From Malurus cyaneus samueli (Eukaryota > Chordata > Aves > Passeriformes > Maluridae), in contig CM019228.1 of NCBI GenBank assembly GCA_009741485.1, positions 14,245,678 through 14,309,677 of the forward strand: a DNA stretch of 64,000 bases. Reading direction: 5' to 3'. The position numbers and the translations under genes were made by a program. The notes under the pieces are model-generated. The model did no database searches and was not told where the DNA came from. It saw only the letters and a program-made list of their open reading frames with translations. This document shows, one piece after another, positions 47,153 to 60,600 of this stretch; position 1 is the stretch's first letter; every line of letters starts with the position of its first letter.

Positions 47153-48369
47153 TCGAATACAAACTTAAGATGCACCAAAGGAAATTCTACCATTTCCCAT
47201 AATAGTCACTTTAGGGAACCTCATGTATTTACACAAACAGAGACCTGAGGATGCGCTTTAACAGAAAGACCCTGTGTCGATGCCAGCTGTCCAAAACCTC
47301 AGCTAGAGTCTGATTTAACATGGTATAAAAGTTTCTAAAAGCAACATTCATTACCTGCAACAGAGGTCAACTTTGGTTTTATTTTTTAAAAAATCCCTTT
47401 GTTTTTATTTTTTTAAGAAAGGCCAAACACCAATTCAAATAACTTTATGGGTTGATAACCAATGCCAGCACCCAGATGGGAACGAGCACAGTTTGACTTT
47501 GAGGTACCAGCTTGATCCTGCAACAAGTTCAACTTCACAGCTGCCTGTTGATACAAAGTCACCTTTGAGGGGAATATGGAGCAAGTTTATTAAATACACA
47601 AAAAAAAAGCTATGAAGGCAGACTATCCAACTCTAGAATGACTCCTCAGAGACAGTTTCTGGCCATTTATTTGATTTTCAAAAGGCATTTTGGGTGCAGG
47701 AGCTGGACTAATTTCGTGTGGTTTCGGTCCAAGCAAAAAAAAAAAAATTCTTCACAAAATCTGCAACAAGCTTTTTATTGATTTTAATGAGGCTTGGAAG
47801 AAGCCACCAAATCTCAAGAGTTTTGTCAAGAAGTTTAAAAACAGGAGGAAAAATGTTCCAATATAAGCATTAATAATTCCGCTTTATTCCTGCCAGAGCT
47901 CAGCAAACACCCCCTAACACGCTCATCAGCATTCCTGCTGCAAGGCTGCTGGGCTCTGATAAGCACCTCCAGTGTTATCACTTCCTAAGTCAACAACTTC
48001 TGCCAAAATAAGGGGAAAAAAGCTGTCTGTAAAAAGAAATGGTGCTAGGAGTTCTACTGCTCCGCTCCAAAGCATGAATTTCTGATGGGAGCAGCCCCAG
48101 GTCAGGGGGAGCTGTTTCATGAACACACCCCGGGGAGCTGCCCCTCAGCACAGGGATGCACCATCCCCTCTGGGTGCCCCCATCACTCCCTCTGCAGCAC
48201 CACAGCACTCTGAGCCACAGAGAATGGGTTCAGCAGCATTAGGAAAGCCAAGGGGAGGAGATGGAAAAGGGACAGGACCCTTTCAGTAAATCCCATAGTC
48301 CAGAGTATTTAGTAAGGAATTGGCTTTGCAGCACCTTTATGGGATTATCACACTCTCAGAGCTGGTTTG

Positions 48370-48940
48370 TTTCATCACAGACTGGTTTGGGGTGGAAGGG
48401 ACTTTGAAGCTCACCCAATCCCACCCCCTGCCATAGGCAGGGACACCTCCCACTGTCCCAGAATGCCCAAGACCCAGTGTCCAGCACAGACACTGCCAAG
48501 GATCCAGGGGCAGCCACAGCTTCTCTGGGCACCCTGTGCCAGGGCCTCCCCACCCTCCCAGGGAACAATTCCTTCCCAATATCCCATCCATCCCTGCCCT
48601 CTGGCACTGGGAAGCCATTCCCTGTGTCCTGTCCCTCCATCCCTTGTCCCCAGTCCCTCTCCAGCTCTCCTGGAGCCCCTTTAGGCCCCAAAAGGGGCTC
48701 TGAGCTCTCCCTGGAGCCTTCTCCTCTCCAGGTGAGCACCCCCAGCTCTCCCAGCCTGGCTCCAGAGCAGAGGGGCTCCAGCCCTGGAGCAGCTCCGTGG
48801 CCTCCTCTGGACTCCCCCAGCAGCTCCAGATCCTTCTTGTGCTGAGCTCCAGGGCTGGGGCAGCTCTGCAGGTGGGGTCTCACCTGAGCAGGGCAGAATC
48901 CCCTCCCCTGATTCCAGCACTCCGTGGTGCCCAAGGACGC
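48370..48940 (-). mobile_element. Young CR1 LINE copy, longest in the window
   Basis: Starts TCATCACAGACTGGTTTGGG, includes the CATAGGCAGGGACACCTCCC and CCAGTGTCCAGCACAGACAC blocks and continues past CTCTCCAGGTGAGCACCCCC to about GCAGAATCCCCTCCCCTGAT. Nearly identical to 40384-40792 in inverted orientation. Confidence 0.92.
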
Positions 48941-50271
48941 TCTGTCACTGCCCAATTTAAGCACGTCAGAAATTACTCTGCCATAGGGCTCCAGTACTGA
49001 AGGGAATGGGAACAAGAACACTTTTCTTTTGAATCATCTTCCAAGATCCAGCTCTGTTGCCTATTTTGGGAACTTGAGCATTGGGAACTTAGGCACTTCA
49101 CTCAGCACTGAAGTCTCGCCTCCACCAGTTTTTTTCTTGGAAGATGTTATGGAGAAGTAGAGTAGTTGCACTGTATATCAATCAAAAGTGAAACACAAGT
49201 AATAATATAACTTGGGGGGGTGGGGGAAAATTCTAAATAATGGTTTCCAAGTTTTAGAACTTTCATCCCTGGAGAAACTCCAACCCTTGCAATTCCAAGG
49301 GCAACCAAATCCAACATCAAAGTCGGCCCTACTCTGAGCAGTGTTCAACTACAGGAACTCCAAAATCTAAATTATATGAGCCTGTGACTGTGTTTTTCTT
49401 GACATTTATTTTAACAAAACATTGGCAAATAGCTAGGAAAAGCACTCTGGAGAAGTTTCAATCAACATGTTTGTTTAATTAGGTGATTGGCAAGTTGTCT
49501 CTACAGTTTCATTGCTGAAAGGCTCTATCAGCCAGAGCAGTAGAGCCATGATTTGATAAGTATGGAAATGGCACAAGGGAAAAATAACTTGGGAGAAGAA
49601 CAAATCCAGATTTTCTCCAGCTGCCAGTTATCCTCATACAGATGTAAACAAACACAACCAAATGAAGCTTTTTTCCTGCTAATTGACTATTTAGAAGGTG
49701 TATTTTCCCCTCCCTTCACCGAAATACGGCATTTCCACACCGGTTGTGCCACCCCATGTCCCAACCTAACATTATGCAAGTGTGGTTTTTGATGAGAAGT
49801 TCTGCATTCCTGTTTACATTTCTAACTTCCCGATATCTCTGTTCCCACATACCCAACCTCTGCCATGAGGGGACTTCTCTTGCAAGGAATTACAACACAC
49901 CCCCCCATTTATTTCATCACCTCTGCGTTTGGCTGCTCTGTGCTCACTTCAGCTCACAGGTTGTTCTTCTCCTCTCTCCTTTTTCTGTTCTTCCTGATGG
50001 ACTTTAGCTTCCTTTCCCACCTATTTTTACACTGTTCCTAGCGTGCCCAGGAGCAGGAACACAATGCTGCTATCAGCTGCCCACCAGGCAGGGGATGTGG
50101 TCAGTTTGTGGCCAAGCTGGAAACCACAGAGGGATGGGAACACTGGGAATGCAGCCACTCCCGGGGCTGGATGGGGCAAGGCTGCTCCTTAATAAAATAT
50201 TTACAAGGTGCACATGGAGAAACAGGAATCCTGATCTTCAGGGAGGCATTTTCTGCTTTTTATTGCCACGT

Positions 50272-50614
50272 GTCACAGAATCTTTAAGGTTGGAAAAGGC
50301 CTTTAAGACCACTGACTTGGCACCACCATGTTCACCACTAACCCATGTCCTCAAGTGCCCCATCCAGCCATCTTCTGAACACTTGCAGGGATGGTGACTC
50401 TACCCCTGCCCTGGACCTGATCACCCTTTCCATGAAGACAAGTTCCCTAATATCCAACCTGAACCTCCCCAGGCACAGCTTGGGGTCATTTCCTCTTCTC
50501 CTGGGAGGAGAGCCCGACTTCCCTGGCTGTCCCCTCCTGTCAGGGAGTTGTGCAGAGCCAGAAAGTCACCCCAGAGCCTCCTTTTCTTGCAGCTCAACAA
50601 CCCCAGTTCTGTCT
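50272..50614 (-). mobile_element. CR1 LINE 3' fragment (older subfamily)
   Basis: GGTTGGAAAAGGCCTTTAAG, CAGGGATGGTGACTCTACCC and AATATCCAACCTGAACCTCC match the CR1 3' end in minus orientation. Confidence 0.88.
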
Positions 50615-52589
50615 TGTCAATCATACACTTCCCTAGAAGAAATGCCATCATTCCCAGCTAGAAAGCAGCTTGATATGAAGGTGAGCACACAGCAATCCTC
50701 AAATACTTGACAGGGAGAGCATAACAGTCACATTGAATATTCCACTTTCCCACATCACAGATGAGAACTGTCCTGCATAAAAGCATTTTGAAAACATCAC
50801 TCCATTTTCTGTTCTCTTTGCTTTTATGAGTGAAGAATAAAATTAATTATGGGAGTCCAAAGCATCAAAAAAGTTTTGTCAACATCTGTCACTGCACTGA
50901 CTCATCCACTAATGGCAGGTCGGCATATTGGGCTTCCTTCATCTTCCCACTCGGAAGAGGCATTAATCTGCTTTTAAAGCAGTTTGATTAAGCTGATTAT
51001 CTTTGCATATTTGTTAAAGATGACTTCTTGCACTCTTCAGAAATTAAATGCAGAAGCAACAGTTCAAAGAACAAAAAAAAATCTTGAAAGGAAAGCAGAA
51101 CTTGAAATGGCAGAGGAATGCAAGAGGCAAGCACTTCTGGGGATCTGAGAGCAAAGGATAGTACAGAAAAATTTGATTTTCCATTAAAAAAGGTCCATTT
51201 TTTCTGTAATTGATGTAGAGAATAAAAATCAGTAGACCTTCAGCTGAGATAACAGTATTAATTATCCCTAAAATAAAAGGGGATTTTAGAAAAGTGCTCC
51301 TGAATAAAAGACTCTGCATCAGTATTTTCCTTCACTGATGTCAACACAATCCAGGTCAAAAGACCACAGCAAGCTTGAAACCAAAATCCATAACAAAATG
51401 TCACTTTTCCTTACAAAATTCCACTCTCTTTCAATTTCTTTTTCATTTGGATAAAACCCTGAGGTCCAAAGGCTGCAATTATTCATACGTAAGCCAGGAT
51501 ACAATTTATCCATCAGAGATTTTCTGTGCCATGTCTGTAATTTTCCTTTTATTTCAATTATTCCTCAATTTTATGTGCACAATGGACAAGGAACAGCTAT
51601 CAAGGACCAACAAGCTACACAGATAGGTCTGAACTGTGGAGAGACCTGGAAGGATGCGCTCTGTATCTGGAAGCTGTATTTTAGAATGGAAGCTGACAGG
51701 ACACAGACCCAGTGGATTTGTGGAGGTTCTAAGCTGGAAAGGTGAGGAGGTTCTAAGCTGGGAAGAGGATTTATGTCAACAAGTAACCAAAGAACCATTA
51801 AATGTTGGGCAATATTAAGACTGGAGCTAGGAAACAAATAGTAAGATTAGACCAGGCAGCAAAAGTTTCCATTTGAAAAGGCATAATGGAGAAAGAAGGG
51901 AATAATTTGCTCCTCACAGTTCCCATTTTTCCATTAAGGTCCTCACAGCCCATTTGCCATGAGTCACACTCCCTCCCGATTCTGCCTTTCTAGAAGGCAG
52001 GCAGCAAACAAGGAGAAGTGGCTGTTAATCAAAGTCTCCAAGGTTTTACTCATCCTCCCAAAGCACTCCTTCATCCCCCTTTCCCCCTCCAGTCACATCT
52101 TGCCTCAGCTCAGTCCTTCCTGTAACCACCTGAGCACTGGGAAGGGATAGGCAGCTGTTCCCAGACGAACACCTCACACTGCCCAGGACAGCTCCTCATC
52201 TACTGGGATTTACTGACAGCCAGTGTAACACTACAGACATGAAAAGTAATAAAAAAGAGAAAGAAAGGTTTAAAAGCAGGAGGAATCAAGAAGCAAGTGT
52301 GATTTGAAGGTTCCTCTGGAGTTTCAACATACACTCCCATGCGACTTTTTTCCCCCACTGAACTTCCTCAGCACAACACAGGCAGCCACAGCTCTCAGCT
52401 CCTCAGACAGCCTCATTTACACCACCCTTCTTCTGGCATAAAACTTTGAAAATCTCTTTAACAAAACACCACCAGATGCTTTTGTCTTAAGACAACTTTC
52501 CTGAAATAGCAAATACCTGTTATAAATAATCTATTAATGTTTTGAGAAATAAATGCCTAAGTTGTTACAAGGTGTCCCTAATGGGGACA

Positions 52590-52897
52590 ATCATAGAATC
52601 CTGGAATGGTTTGGGTTGGAAGGGAGCCTAAAGTCTATCCAATCTCACCCCCTGCCACAGGCAGGGACACCTTCCACTGTCCCAGGGTGCTCCCATCCCC
52701 AATGTCCAGCCTGGCCTTGGACACTGCCAGGGATCCAGGGGCAGCCACAGCTTCTCTGGGCACCCTGTGCCAGCCCCTCTCCATCCTCACAGGGATAGAC
52801 CCCTTCCCCCGTAACCCATCTGACCCCACCCTCTGGCAGTGGGAAGCCATTCCCAGCGTCCTGTTCCTCCATATTCCTGAAAAAAGCCCTTCTCCAG
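52590..52897 (-). mobile_element. CR1 LINE 3' fragment (young type)
   Basis: Begins with the CR1 3' motif ATCATAGAATCCTGGAATGG then GGTTGGAAGGGAGCC; runs through CCCTGTGCCAGCCCCTCTCC to the TTCTCCAGCAGAGCTC block. Confidence 0.9.
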
Positions 52898-54728
52898 CAG
52901 AGCTCTGCTGCACAGCCTGGAACAGGCAGGACACTGAAGTCTGTAAGGCCTATAACGGTAAATATCTTTCTTGTGCTTGCATACCTTGCACAATGTAATT
53001 ATCAGTAAAGCTTTAATCCATTAATTCTTAAATGGCATTGAAAAGATCTGTCCTGACAAGGAGGCCACGTAAGATCCACACATTCACCCTCAGCACCTGC
53101 ATCGAGGAACAGAAGCCACTGGGAAGCTCCATGTTCCAGGACTCACACCGGATCACCTTACAACAACTGGGAAAGTTAGTATTTCAAACACCAGCACTCG
53201 GTAAAATTGTGGCACACTCCAAAAACGCTTTTTTTGATGTGATATTAAGGTGGTTTTGCTTTAAAACAGTCTATGCTGCTATTCCCTGAAGCATGGTGAG
53301 CCAGCAGAAAGGGCACTGCTCCCATATCACTACCAAACAAAACACTCCCCTTTCTTATTTTACACCAGCTATGGCATTTCAGTCCCATCATGGCATATTC
53401 CAACTTCTTGATACAAGATAAAACTAATCCAGGGAGCAGATTATGGCACCACCCTCTGCAGTGCTGTAGATGCTGGTTCCTTCCAGAGCAGCACAGCCTG
53501 AAAAACTGAAGGGACATTTCAGATTTATAGAATTTGAAGCAGCTTAAGATTCACTTCAGCTCCTGCAGAAATAATATAGAACTAATCAATTAGCTCGCTC
53601 ATCTCTGAGCCTGCTCAATTCTTTGAGAAATATTCAAATAGTTTCAGTTTGAATGGCAGAGTTTACAGTTCAGACACCAAGTACCCTCCCAAAGCCCTGA
53701 TCCACTTTAGAGCTGCCAAGCACACGACTGCATTCTGTACTGAAGGGATTTGAAGGGGCTTTTAGGAGTAATTCCCATATTTCTGCCAGAATCTGTGAAC
53801 CTGAGGATGAAGAGCCCTTCCCTTCAAAGTCCCTTCAATTACCATAGCAAAGGACAAGTATGTTTGATCACAGCTTTATTTACAGTATAAGATGGTTAAT
53901 TCAATCCAAAAAGAGCCTTGAGTTCAGGTATTTCCTTATTAGTCCATGCAAAACAATCCTGATAAAAACAGACTCAAAAAAACATAACGAAAGAGCTGAT
54001 CTAAGTTGAGAGCCAGCTTTATTTAGCTACAAGAGACCCCTTTTGACGAAGTGACACCCTAAATCCCACATTTCAGGAGTTAATCAAGGATCAGAGTAGC
54101 TCTTCTAGGCTGACAAAAAGCTGTTTTCTAGAGAGCAGTCCACACACTTGTTTGGGCACCCATGAGGCTTGCCAAGCTACCAAGAGCACTCACCGTTCAC
54201 CAGACGCTCCGTGTGTACAAATACTGCAAAAGTCAAATTTGGAGGAGATAAAGCCAAGTGTGCTTGTCCATGATAAGGAGCAAGAACTTGGTAAGGAAAC
54301 CCCAGCAGCTCAAGGGACTGCACAGAGCTTTCTGCTGGGTCCTGTTCAGCCAGGGAGTTCCAGGCAGACACAACATTTACGGGAACAGGATCCCACCCAC
54401 ACCCTTTACTTGAGCAGTGACTCCTTTCAGGGAAAACAATCAGGCATTTCCATCAGCCCACTTCCAGTTTCAGCTTCTCCAAGCTTTGAGCAGTTCCCAG
54501 TCACCTACAGAGGGAGAAGATTCCCCCTAGCATTGCCCTCAGCCAGGCATGGCAGAGAAGAGCTCTGGCTCCTTACAGGAATTAAGACACACACAAGACT
54601 CAGACGCTTTCCCCAGTTAAGGAGGATTCCTGCATTTAGATCAAGGGACAAACTGGTTTGGATAATCTACCAGCACATTGCCTCCAGGAAACCTGCTGCT
54701 TCCTGGCTTTCCCCTGGTCAGCTGGTTC

Positions 54729-54858
54729 ACAGAACCATGGAATGGTTTAGGCTGGAAGGGCCCTTAAAGCTCATCCAGTTTCATCCCCTGTCATGGGCAG
54801 GGACACCTTCCATTATCTCAGGTTGCTTCAAGCCCCCGTCCAGCCTGGCCTCGGAACA
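54729..54858 (-). mobile_element. CR1 LINE 3' fragment
   Basis: AGAACCATGGAATGGTTTAG, CTGTCATGGGCAGGGACACC and CCGTCCAGCCTGGCCTCGGA mark the CR1 3' end in minus orientation. Confidence 0.85.
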
Positions 54859-56834
54859 TCTCAATTCACTAAAGCAAAGAGAAAAAGCAGCAAAAGCAAA
54901 TACTTTCCCTCCCGTAGTTAAATCGCCTCAGTATCTTCCAAGTATTAAGACAGTTGTTTATTCCTATCTTTTTCCACTTGTGGAAAGTCATAGTTAATTT
55001 CAGAAGCAGGAAATGTAACAGCAAAATACTACTTTCCATTTGTGAGCTGCACTTAAATAAGAACTGGAGATGGACTTCAACTCAAACAAAAAGCAGGCAA
55101 AGGAAAAGAATCTTAAAGAAGGTTCTGCCCATGAGGGCACAGGGAAAATACACGAAAGCTGTGTATCCAGCTTTAGTGAGGAGCAGTGAAACTCTGCGCA
55201 GCAGAGCAGCCACCAGGGATTGAAGCAGCAGAGCCCTTTGATGTGGGAGGCATGAGGCCCATGGAGGAGTCTTGCAGCTCTTGATCGCCTCAAGAAATGT
55301 TTTAATGGGCTTCAATTTCCGTAGCTGGTTTGGAAGATCAATTACACACATTAGCAGTATCTAGTGTGAAGTACAGAGGTCTTTAATAGAGCAGTTAATT
55401 TGGTCACACTGCACTATGTATTTCTCTAGAGACACAACCATGCTGCTTCAGAACCACTTGATTCTAATGCATATTTTTATGATTTTATATATCTTTAAGC
55501 TCAATAGTCCCCCATCAACTTGATCAAGGTAGATGCTCTGCAATGTTCAAATCTTGAATGTGTCAAAGGCAAGAACAACTACAATTTCGAAAGTCTTGTA
55601 TCCAGACTGCCCAGGGAGTCTGAGTTCAGTCAGGACAAGTCCCCAAAATATTTTCTCCATAACAACTTCCATAATATTGAAAGTATACAGGCTTGTTCCC
55701 TTACACTGAAGTTGCACAGCCCTTCAGTGCCAGAAGGAATTTACTTGGATTAACAGAATATGCTTATTCTAAAAAACTAAACAGCATGAAGCCAAAGTTA
55801 TATATATTTAGGCATGTCAGAGACACCAAAGAAGGGTTTGTGGTTGCTTGAGGCACGGATGTGTATCAAAACACCGAGTTGCAGCTAGAATTGAAATTGA
55901 GTTCTGAAATAAACGGCAGCTCTGCTAGCAAAACAAGGTTTGACAGGTCTCCAGTTAACAGCCACAGTTTCTCCCTTCTATTTAAAGGTAAAATCCATTG
56001 AAGTTCAAGCTTCCATAGAAGGATACCAGCAGACACTTGGCTGATGTGGAAAAAAGGAATTCATCCTACAGGTTATCTACTTTGGTCTATCTTGCCATCC
56101 AAACAGTGACTCCAACAGGAATGAGTTTCTCTAGGGAGCAGGAAGATTTCCCTTCCTACCTGCTCACTAAAATCAGACCACACCAAGTTCTCTATAGCAG
56201 ATCAGTTTTTACCTAGAAAAAATATTCCTCCAGTATCCTATTTTATACTAAATGACCTTTTCAAAAGCATAACAAATTAGTATTTACAGACACTTATTTA
56301 AAATCTCTCTCTTATTTTCCCTAAAGGAAATAATTCCTTTTGGTAGATACAACTAATCCTGAGAAGGAAGAATAATAGTTCAAAGAATCCAAGTAGTCAT
56401 TTAAGTGTTTTATCCTTTAGAGAACATTCACTCCTTCCCTAGGTGACTCAAAACAAACCTTATTTACTAAGAACGACTTGGTTGCAATTAAAAGATAAAT
56501 CATCATTTTAAAGAAACAAAGGTTTGGGCTCTTTCAGCACATTACCCAAACACAACACATCCCCATCTCTCCCACAGGCATTGCAGAAGTCAGTGCAGTT
56601 CACAGCTCACTCTGTTATTGATACATCAGGGAAGGTAATTTTCATTTAATTCCACATTTTTAAAAATATGTATATGAGGAGACTGCTGTTATCCATTTCA
56701 ATTTGTGCATTTAAATCACTATCAGCCAAGTAGGACTTAGCCCTCCTTTAAAGAATATAAAGATTTATAACCATCCCTCCAGTAAATTCACCATGTCCCC
56801 TTTAAATTGCACTTTATAAAGACATACAACAGCA

Positions 56835-56892
56835 TGTGTATATTAGTATATACACATTATATTAGTGTATATATATTAGTATTAGCATATAG
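56835..56892. repeat. TATA/TTAG simple-sequence stretch
   Basis: Irregular repeats of TATTAGTATA and TATACACATTATATTAG; low-complexity AT-rich DNA. Confidence 0.7.
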
Positions 56893-57502
56893 CTTAAAGA
56901 TGTGAAAATAGCACAAGACACATTTGTAACACTACAGCTCTTACCTGTGACTTGCAGATCTCAAGCTTCAATTAAATACACAGAAGTAGCACTTCACAGT
57001 AAAAATTAAGATCAACTAAATCAATCTATTTTTGGTCTTTATCATTCCATTTGAAGCACCCTCTGGTAACCACCTGAGTAGCAAAACCAAGCCTGTGCTT
57101 ACTGAGCATGAACTCTGAGAAGTCTGCACTAAACCTATGACTGTTAAGTATTCAAGGTGCCTTTGCTTGGAGTGAAAAAGTAAATCTGCCAGATTTTGAA
57201 AAGAAAAAAAATAAATACAACATAGATAAGGAGCAATTAACTCTGGGGTTTGGGTCCTGGTATACTGCCTTGCTCTTGACGAAATTAAGCAGCAAAACCC
57301 CCCGACCTCAAGCTGCCACCCTGGATCATGGTGCACACACAGGATGGAGCTGCTGAAAATGTACAAACACAATTCTGAGCCTCCATTTGCTCAGGTACTC
57401 AAGGATCTACTTAAATATCTTATGAGGTGCCACCTCTGGTCAAAATCCAAACCGAGAGAGGGCAGGAATTTCTCCCCTTCCCGTAACTCTCCAGGCTGCC
57501 TG

Positions 57503-57610
57503 CAGTAACACTTGCCATCAGATCCAGGAGACTGAACTTCCCTGAAAGCTTTCCTTCAGTAACACTTGCCATCAGATCCAGTAGACTGAACTTCCCTGAA
57601 AGCTTTCCTT
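57503..57610. repeat. 54-bp perfect-length tandem duplication
   Basis: Units 57503-57556 and 57557-57610 start CAGTAACACTTGCCATCAGA and differ at one base (GGAG versus GTAG). The near-identity implies a recent duplication. Confidence 0.92.
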
Positions 57611-60600
57611 CTGAGAGACACTCAAATCCCACACTAGATTTCTGTCACAGAAGTAAGATTTAATATCCAATTACAAAACACACAGAAGTTACTTCTGCTC
57701 CTTTAAGTCCAAATGGGAAGGTACAAAGAACCAAGATCAATACATATGCAAAAAAACCCCAGAAAATTAGGAATGAGTGGGACAAGCACACCAGGGAGTC
57801 CTGGCCCCCACTGGTACAGTTTCATTACCTCAAGTTGCTCTAAGACTCATCCAGCTGAGGTTTGAGGACCACCAGGCAAAGCCCTTCTAGACAATCAACT
57901 CCAACATTAAAGCTGGAATCTGAAACCAACTTCAGAAAAATACTCGAAGGCAAAGGAAACCTTCACACTCTGAGCAAAAACAGAACAACAAGGGTAAGAA
58001 CAATGCTCAGAATACTTAAGTGTGCCTTGCTTTTATTGCAAGCCTTTATTTCAGAAAGTTATGCAGCTGGTGTAACACAAATCTACATGTGAAGACAAAT
58101 CTAGAAGCAAATGCTCAGAGCTGAGATGAAAAAGCATCTGTAATTTAGATAAATAACAGCTCGCTGCAGGAACAACCTCAGCATTCAGGTCTTGTATTTC
58201 AGAGCCTGTACAGTTTTGCTCATTTAGATTCAAACGCCAAAAAATAGACCAACTCCTCTCCTGGATGAGAGATTACATCTTTATGCAGGAAAGCTTAGCT
58301 GGAGCACAGATGAGTCTGTCAAGGAAGGACAAGGATCCAAGGTATGCATGTTTATTAGAAGTACCACTTCTGTGTCATTAGCTTGGAGATGTGACATCTC
58401 TGCATCAGCTCCAGGTCCAGCTGACAGAACTGTTCCACAATTCAGAATTCCCTTATGGTGGAGGCCTCCAACATAAAAAATGCCACCATGAACCAGCACT
58501 TACAGCAAAACTTCCACACTCAGTCTGAATAACTTAAAGCTTGAACTAAAGAATTCCCTTTAACAGTTGCCACCAGGGTGGGTGCTGAGAAACAGATCCT
58601 GCAAGAACAGGCAGGACAGAGTGGCCTGTTTTGGTGTTTTTCTATTTCACGTATTTCAGGCAGACAGAGAACTGGTGTGTAAGTGCTGCTGTAAGGGAAG
58701 GGATCCTTGACAGGCTGGCAAGGCTCGGTGCTGGATTTTTGGACTAAGCAGTTACATGGAGTTGCACAATGAGTAAACAAGGGAGGCAAAGCTGACAGCC
58801 CAAGCCCTGCATTAATGACCCAGCAGGTATTTTCACTGCTCATACACGCCATGGAAATCAACTTGTAATTGCAGCCTAAAGTAGCCCTACATAAAAACCA
58901 TGGAGTGAAGGGTTACACATTAGGAAATGCAAGCACTGTGATCACCTGTGAAGCTTTAGCTCAGCTTCTTTTGGAATATGTATGATGCTTAATTCTCTTC
59001 TCCATCCTTTCTTTCCCATCAACCACCACCCTCAGCCAGTGGGCTGGTGGGACAATACTCCCTGAACCCAGAACTTTTCCTACAGTCATGATCCTTAAAC
59101 CCTGTAGTCAGTCAGTGTGGAGTCCTGAAGCACATGAGTCTTTCTTGCACTGCTCATTTTATGGCACCTCTTCTGCTAAGGATCCACAGCACCCACCAGA
59201 GCTCTCACATTGTCACATATGTTAAGTGGCAGTAGTGGACTTTTAAAAGGCTGGAAAACTAAGGATAATAAGAGTTCAAGCCATCAAAAGGATCTTCTGT
59301 GCCCAGAATAGATGTCCAGAGTTTAGCTGTTTGAATACTCCCAATTTTTATAGCATTTCTGCTCTGTGTTTGGGAAATACAACTCCACTACCAGCGGTCT
59401 GAGCAGCACAGTCAAGCACTCAGGCCTGGAGTCGTGTATTCAGCACCCAAACCATAACTCTCTACACACATCTGGAAAGGTTCCCAGCAACTTCCTAGCC
59501 AGGACTACAACCTCAACCAGGCAGGGACACACCTGCCTCTCCAGGATGGCACTGGCCTGACTCACCAGACCACCACCTACAACTTCTTCCCAGATAAAGC
59601 CACCTCACCCAGTGCTTCTACAAATACCAGGTAATTTAAAATCTTATTGGGCCACCTGGAAATTCTGGATTTCTTCAGGTGTCCCATCCTACTGCAGCCT
59701 CTGTTTAGAATTACCTCAGTTATTACCTGTGGGGATGAACTACTGATGTCAGCACACTCACAGCAATGCTCAAAAGATCAGACAGATTGTTAGACACCTG
59801 AATATCCAATCATCATTCCTCCCACAAACAGCTTAATCTTTATTTATATTAGTTTATTGGCTCAATTGCACAGCACAGACAAACCTCTTTGGGAGGAAGG
59901 CAAACTCCTGGCAAGCCTTCACAACAGACCAGCACTCCCAGTTAGCATGGGAGCTTCATCAACAGCCACAGTCATTTGTACCAGGAAGCCCAGTTCATCT
60001 GGCTCTGGGCACCAGTTATTTCTCCAGCAACTTTAGAAGCAGGCTATTTTCTGGAAACCATTGACAAAAAAAAGCCACTAAATTAGCTCACAAGTCAGTT
60101 TGTGTAACACAGCCCGGGCCACCTGCCTCAGTGAGGCCCCACTGCCCATGCTCTGTCTGCCACAGCTTTAACTCTTACTTAACTTACCAAAAAGATGTGT
60201 CAGAAGTCTTATGCAAGTTCACCTCTAACATACTCGTTATTCTCTCAGGAGCCACTGAATGAAATGTGAGTTAATGAATAACACAGTAGGAATTATTTCA
60301 TTATCCCCATGGTGAGAGAGAGAGCCATCTAATTCTTGGATATGATGTCAGACTTGAGAAAGAGCCAGTGGTACTTACTCAAGCTTCCACTGCTCACTCA
60401 ACTGCTACAGCAGTGGTGTTCCCAGAGAAAGGCTGCAGACTGCTCTGACCGGTCGGGAGCAAAGCTGCTCCAGGACAAATCAGGAATTCAGGCAGCAGGA
60501 GTGAAGAACTGGAATCTGTCATTCGGCTCCCACAGAAGGGAGAGGTTTTTGAGTACATATTTAATGCACAGGCCTTACACAGGTATGGGAACTGAGGCAG

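Larger units (their letters stand above)
41723..54728 (-). other. Probable 5' UTR intron of MTMR3, part 1
   Basis: No coding exon recognised on either strand. It contains five CR1 copies (42928, 46650, 48370, 50272, 52590), an A13 run at 47735, and otherwise unique AT-rich DNA. Assignment to intron 1 rests on the start-codon exon having an acceptor splice site, which requires an upstream exon. Confidence 0.65.

Noticed and set aside
48356..49021. 221-codon minus-strand frame
   Set aside because: It is translation of a CR1 3' fragment, largely its untranslated and terminal region; no intact ORF2 with endonuclease or reverse transcriptase motifs is present.
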